Shown here in pieces: positions 6,702 to 10,264 of a stretch of DNA of 10,264 bases. The stretch comes from Thalassiosira profunda (lineage: Eukaryota > Bacillariophyta > Thalassiosirophyceae > Thalassiosirales > Thalassiosiraceae). The position numbers were made by a program, and so were the translations under genes. Each line of letters begins with the position of its first letter. Position 1 is the stretch's first letter. The notes under the pieces are model-generated. The model ran no database searches. It saw only the letters and a program-made list of their open reading frames with translations, and was not told the origin of the DNA. The stretch covers positions 1 to 10,264 of the forward strand of contig JALLAP010002611.1 in assembly GCA_036939355.1 (NCBI GenBank), given 5' to 3'.

Positions 6702-7719
6702 TCATACCACCTCCGGCTCTGTTCCAGCTTCAATATTCTCCACCGTCAGTTGCAAATCGCCCTCCTCGTCTCCCTCCGCATCGGGCAATGCATCGACGTC
6801 CTCATCTTCTTCCATTTCATCACCTTTTCCACCCACCTCGTTGTCCGTAGCAACGTCGTCCTGGTAAAAAGGACGCAGAAATTGGCCATTCTTTGACGAT
6901 TCCTCAAGCACGGCCCTCAATTCACGCTTTCTCCGACGCCGCCTCACGAAGCCCACTACCAGCACGGCCGCGAGGGCGAACAGTGCAACCGATACACCAG
7001 CCTTCCCTCCCTTCCCCGATGAGGATGCCTCCGTGAGCGACGACACAGGCATGTCTTTCAGATACTCGCAGTGCTGCCCCGAGAACGCATCGGACGCGCA
7101 CTTGCAGCCCCGATGCACCGTCGGCGCGGCGAACATCAACTTCGATGACTCCGCCGTCGTCGAACTCAGGCACACCCCGCCATTCGAGCAAAATGATTTA
7201 TTCGTCTCGTCCAACGTCTCGCACTCCACCAGTGCGGGATTGCGGCACATGTGCCCCGCCAGTTCCGACACCGCATCAGCGGCGGAGCAATCGCATCCCA
7301 ATTTTCCATCGTCATCGCGCTCGCAGGGGGCGCCGTTGGCGCATTGGAACAGGGGGGCGGCGCATTCCTCGACGGTCTTTTCGCACGAGCCGCCGGTGTA
7401 GCCGGGGCGGCAGGCGCAGCCCTGGTAGTATCCTGTTGATTGCAAGCAGACGATGCATCAGTTTGGTGAGTGCATAAAATATGATGTGCACATGATTTGC
7501 AAGGCACAATTCGCCCAACTCACCGACGTCGCCCTTCCTTGGGTAGTCGTGGTACTCGATGAACGTGCAATAGCCGCCGTTCTGGCAGGGGAGGGTGCAG
7601 TGCTGGTTCGCCGAGGCGACGTGCTTGTGGGGGGCAGCCCGCGCCGAGGGCACGGAGGCCGTAAGAAACAGCGCGGCGGTGGCCGCGGAGGGAAGGGATC
7701 GTTGATGCGGGGCGGGCAT
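6702..7719 (-). CDS. EGF-repeat type I membrane protein A (two exons)
   Basis: Likely cell-surface or endomembrane type I protein of 308 residues. Exon 1 runs 7719-7524; the intron is 7523-7433 (91 bases, GTGAGT...CAACAG, phase 1); exon 2 runs 7432-6702. The splice rebuilds an EGF module across GDV^GYYQGCAC. A signal peptide covers residues 1-28 (hydrophobic core ATAALFLTASV, cleavage after ARA). EGF-like module 1 is C41-C82, with CQNGGYC and CACRPGYTGGSC. Module 2, C89-C128, contains an unusual spacer SAADAVSELAGHMCRNP. Module 3 is C136-C187, with CSNGGVC and GQHCEYL. The membrane helix is about 210-229 (VSVALFALAAVLVVGFV), followed by five Arg and a Lys, then an acidic cytosolic tail rich in Asp/Glu ending EVV. 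It is head-to-head with a paralog at 8131, and its stop lies 25 bases from that of the proteasome-like gene. Adhesion or ligand binding is possible but not shown. Confidence 0.85.
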
Positions 7720-8130
7720 GATCGAATTGCTTGGAGCGGCCGGTGAAAGGGGGGCGGCGTGGGATGCAAAGAAGGACGGGTCTGGGTGGGAGTGGGAGGT
7801 CGAACGTCGTGCTCGAGCTCGAACGTAAATCAGGATTCTTTACGTCGCAAGGCTTGTGCGAACGGATTTGCCTCCACCGTTCAAGGGTTTGCTCGCCGCA
7901 CGGATGCCGAGGGAGATAGCCGTTACCCGGAGGGCGGCGGGGGTAGAGAGGCCCCTGCCTTCGAAGGGGGGATCGTGCGTGGAGGCTGCGTTGCTTGCGT
8001 CGAGGCGTTTGAGCTCAAGGTGTGCACATATCGTACATTCTCGTGCGCATCACAGATATCATTGCAATCAGTCAAGTCAGTCAAGCTCCTCGAACCCGAC
8101 TGATCTCGCCCCTCCAGCGACAACTAAGCC
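7720..8130. promoter_or_regulatory. Divergent promoter region of the two EGF genes
   Basis: These 411 bases lie between the two paralogous EGF starts and should drive both. A perfect tandem 9-mer, TCAGTCAAG twice, lies at 8068-8085, about 50 bases upstream of the plus-strand ATG. TGTGCACA at 8021-8028 is palindromic. A stop codon in frame at 8125-8127 directly precedes the plus-strand gene, and no convincing signal-peptide exon was found in any frame here. Confidence 0.45.
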
Positions 8131-9284
8131 ATGAGCGAGGCCACCGGCGTCGGCTTTGCCGCCCACGCCAACGAGCGCGAATGCCAGCTCTCCTGCCAAA
8201 ACGGAGGGTACTGCACCTTCGCCTCGCACAACTCAGCCCAGCTCCTCTCGGCGTTCGTCAACGGCGCCCTCATCGAGCGCTGCGTTTGCCCTCCGAGCTT
8301 CGCCGGACTGACGTGCGAGAACGCATCCGCGCACGGCGGCACGCTGGGCAGTGATTGCAGCGAGGCGGACAAAGTTTCGGCGTTCGCGGGGGCCATGTGT
8401 CGGGAGCCAGCGACGAGCTATTGCGGCAGCGATGGCATCGAGAACCGGGGGTTTTGCACCAACGGCGGGCTGTGTGGGGCGTATTTGCGAGGCTCAGGGT
8501 CGTCCAGGTGAGTGCCTGCGATGGACGCGCGCAATGTATCTTCGCTGGGCCTGTGCTTATTTGTTCTCTCTTGCAACACAGCCACCCTGGCTGCCAGTGC
8601 CCGCCAGAGTTCACTGGACCGCACTGCGAGTATCTCCGCGCGACACCAGCTTCTGACGAGGAGGTCCACGAAAAGTCTTTCATGGAGCAAGCCATACCTG
8701 ATGCACCAGAGGCAGCGCCGCCCGTGCCCCTCGAGCAATTATTCGCCGAGCGAACGGTTCCTGCCGACCCCGCGGTGGCTTCGCATGCCAAACCGCAATT
8801 CCGGGCCAAGACGATCATGGCGCCCGTGCCTCCGGCACAGCCCAACGATGCCTCGACTCCGGACAATGGCGTCTTCCTCCACGTGGGACTGGCGGCATGC
8901 ATCTCCCTCTCGATATTTGGCTTGGCCCTCCTCGCCTACCAGGTGCGTCGCGCCAAGAGAGGGCGGCGGGATGGATTGCTGCGCCGGGATCGCTACGCAG
9001 TGGAACCCATTCGGGCCAAAGTCTACGGGGAACTGGAATCTCCCGGCGTATTTGACGGACACTACGACGAGGAGGACGATGGGTACTCGCCAACGGAACG
9101 ATCGGAGTGCTCGTTGGAGGAGATCGAATTGGAGGGCAATGCGCTGGCCAACAATTACCGCGAGTACTTGCAAAACATTCGAGACGGAGGCTTCGAGAAG
9201 TACCTTGAACAGGGAGAGGAGCGGCACGATTTCTCTAGCATCATTGGTCCCATTGTGAATATCAAGGACCGGGATATTTCCTGA
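8131..9284 (+). CDS. EGF-repeat membrane protein B (two exons)
   Basis: Paralog of the EGF protein on the opposite strand, 359 residues as modelled. Exon 1 runs 8131-8507; the intron is 8508-8581 (74 bases, GTGAGT, pyrimidine tract, CAACACAG, phase 2); exon 2 runs 8582-9284. EGF-like module 1 is C18-C62 (CQNGGYC, CVCPPSFAGLTC). A spacer SEADKVSAFAGAMCREP matches its paralog, and module 3 is C98-C141 (CTNGGLC, GCQCPPEFTGPHCEYL). A Pro/Ala-rich juxtamembrane stalk (about 150-220) leads to a membrane helix at about 223-245 and the basic stop-transfer QVRRAKRGRR. The cytosolic tail of about 105 residues is acidic and Tyr-rich (VYGEL, GHYDEE, DGYSP, NNYREYL). No signal peptide is present, although the N-terminus aligns with the mature start of the paralog. 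A missing first exon or a wrong start is likely; alternatively the protein inserts without a cleaved signal. The start is therefore the weak point. Confidence 0.82.
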
Positions 9285-9329
9285 TTGGAGTGGGGAATAG
9301 ATGAGCGAGTTGTCTAACTTGAGAGAGAA

Positions 9330-10209
9330 TTAAGATTCACTTCTGTCGGCGAAAGAGCGCCGTCCGGGCCCGAACGCAACGTCGACCCCGTCGAACCCAC
9401 CCTTCTCGTACTCGTCGTCGCTCGCATATCCGGTGTGTGACACCGAAGATGCGGACGAGGTTGTTTCGCTCGGTGGAAGCGCGCCCTCCTGGTCCTTCCC
9501 CAGCTTTGCAAAGTGCAATCCTCCGCTCGTCGGGGCCTTCATCGAGTTCCGTTTTAGCAAGAGCTGCGACCGGCGCCTCCGAGGGAGGTCGTTTGGGGCT
9601 TCATCGTATTCGAGGCAAGCAAGGCTTTCGTCCAGCGCATGTGCGATCTTGTAGTGGTGCTTCAGGAAGGCCATGTGCTGGAAGGCTGCGGCAGTTTTAG
9701 TTTGTTGAGAATCAAGTTGAAATGGAGCTTCATATTGTCGTGCAAGAAGGCATCCTCTTACCTGCCACTGCTCCACCCTGGAAATAGCGAGCCATGTCAT
9801 CGATCGATTGGTCCCCGAAGAGCTGGTGCATTCGAGTGAGAGAGAACGGGTCAGTGAGCTTTGGCAGGCCTTGCAAAAAGAACGAACAACACTCGCTCAC
9901 CAAGAAGAAGTCCTTGAGACACACTGATGGAACAATGGTGGTCGTCCCCGAGTAAGTCTGGGTCATCATCGTCGACGTAAAGCCCACCGCCACCTCCAAA
10001 TCGTTGATAAAGTGGAATTTCGACCGCATGTCGTTCTTGAGATACATTTCCAGCGCTGCCAGCAGGAACCCACCACGCCAGGAGTCGTCTCTCATCCCAC
10101 TCGACCACCGACTGGGTTGGCCAACGTCGCCCTTGGCCTCGAAGAAGAATGGCACGATGTGTGGGTTGGCTTGCGCGGCCAAAAAGAATTTGCAGTTTAG
10201 CAGCTCCGC
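9330..10209 (-). CDS. SDP1: SDP1-type patatin triacylglycerol lipase, C-terminal part
   Basis: The last 241 residues of a triacylglycerol lipase of the plant SDP1/yeast Tgl3-4-5 group, which releases fatty acids from lipid droplets. Exons run 10209-9901, 9822-9762 and 9685-9330. Introns are 9900-9823 (78 bases, GTGAGC...CACCAG, CACTGAC branch-like site, phase 0) and 9761-9686 (76 bases, GTAAGA...CCGCAG). Bases 10264-10210 are the end of another intron, with TACTGAC at 10246-10240 and CCCACAG. The family region is ELLNCKFFLAAQANPHIVPF, then TTTIVPSVCLKDFF, then AHALDESLACLEY. After splicing, the stretch from CLKDFF to ALDE has the same length as I recall for plant SDP1. The catalytic Ser-Asp patatin core lies beyond the right edge. 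The tail after LEYDE (about 95 residues) is Ser/Gly-rich and charged, probably disordered and lineage-specific. The stop is 45 bases from that of EGF gene B. Confidence 0.82.
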
Positions 10210-10264
10210 CTGTGGGCGGGGAGAGTGCAGAGTGGACAAGTCAGTACTGGCATCGCAAACGGCG

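Noticed and set aside
7759..8103. Plus-strand frame upstream of EGF protein B as a candidate signal-peptide exon
   Set aside because: It is Gly/Arg-rich without a hydrophobic core, and no donor/acceptor pair joins it in phase to the EGF exon.
10210..10239. Continuation of the lipase coding frame upstream of 10209
   Set aside because: The stretch ends in a pyrimidine-rich CCCACAG acceptor with TACTGAC upstream, so it is intron; the apparent start there is TTG.

Overview
This is a eukaryotic nuclear segment. The evidence is short GT-AG introns (about 74 to 167 bases, several with CTGAC or CTAAC branch-like sites), secretory signal peptides, EGF modules, a SAP-domain RNA factor, a proteasome alpha-type fold and an SDP1-type lipase. 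Compact spacing, GC-rich coding sequence and the gene mix suggest a unicellular alga, most likely a stramenopile such as a diatom. That placement is inference; nothing here fixes the species. No rRNA, tRNA, transposon or CRISPR array was seen.

Layout: (1) 1-971 +, cyclic phosphodiesterase-like 2H phosphoesterase, running in from the left edge. (2) 1052-1249 -, possible 65-residue single-pass membrane protein. (3) 1420-3933 +, 837-residue protein of unknown function with a possible winged-helix N-terminus and a CorA-like stalk plus two membrane helices. (4) 4287-5333 -, two-exon SAP-domain protein of the Tho1/SARNP type, broken here by one N flanked by a 72-base exact duplication. (5) 5669-6676 +, proteasome alpha-subunit-like protein with an apparent signal peptide. 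(6) 6702-7719 - and (7) 8131-9284 +, two head-to-head paralogous EGF-repeat membrane proteins with one intron each. (8) 9330-10209 -, 3' part of a patatin/SDP1-type triacylglycerol lipase, running off the right edge.

If gene 2 is real, the eight genes alternate strand without exception. This gives three divergent promoters (1250-1419, 5334-5668, 7720-8130) and four convergent gene ends, some only 25 to 80 bases apart. Apart from the EGF pair the genes do not look like one pathway; this reads as a compact algal genome rather than an accessory island or operon.

The items most worth a second look are the CorA-like protein, the signal-peptide proteasome-like protein, the divergent EGF pair, a heat-shock-element-like array at 1293-1325, and the assembly defect at 4638.
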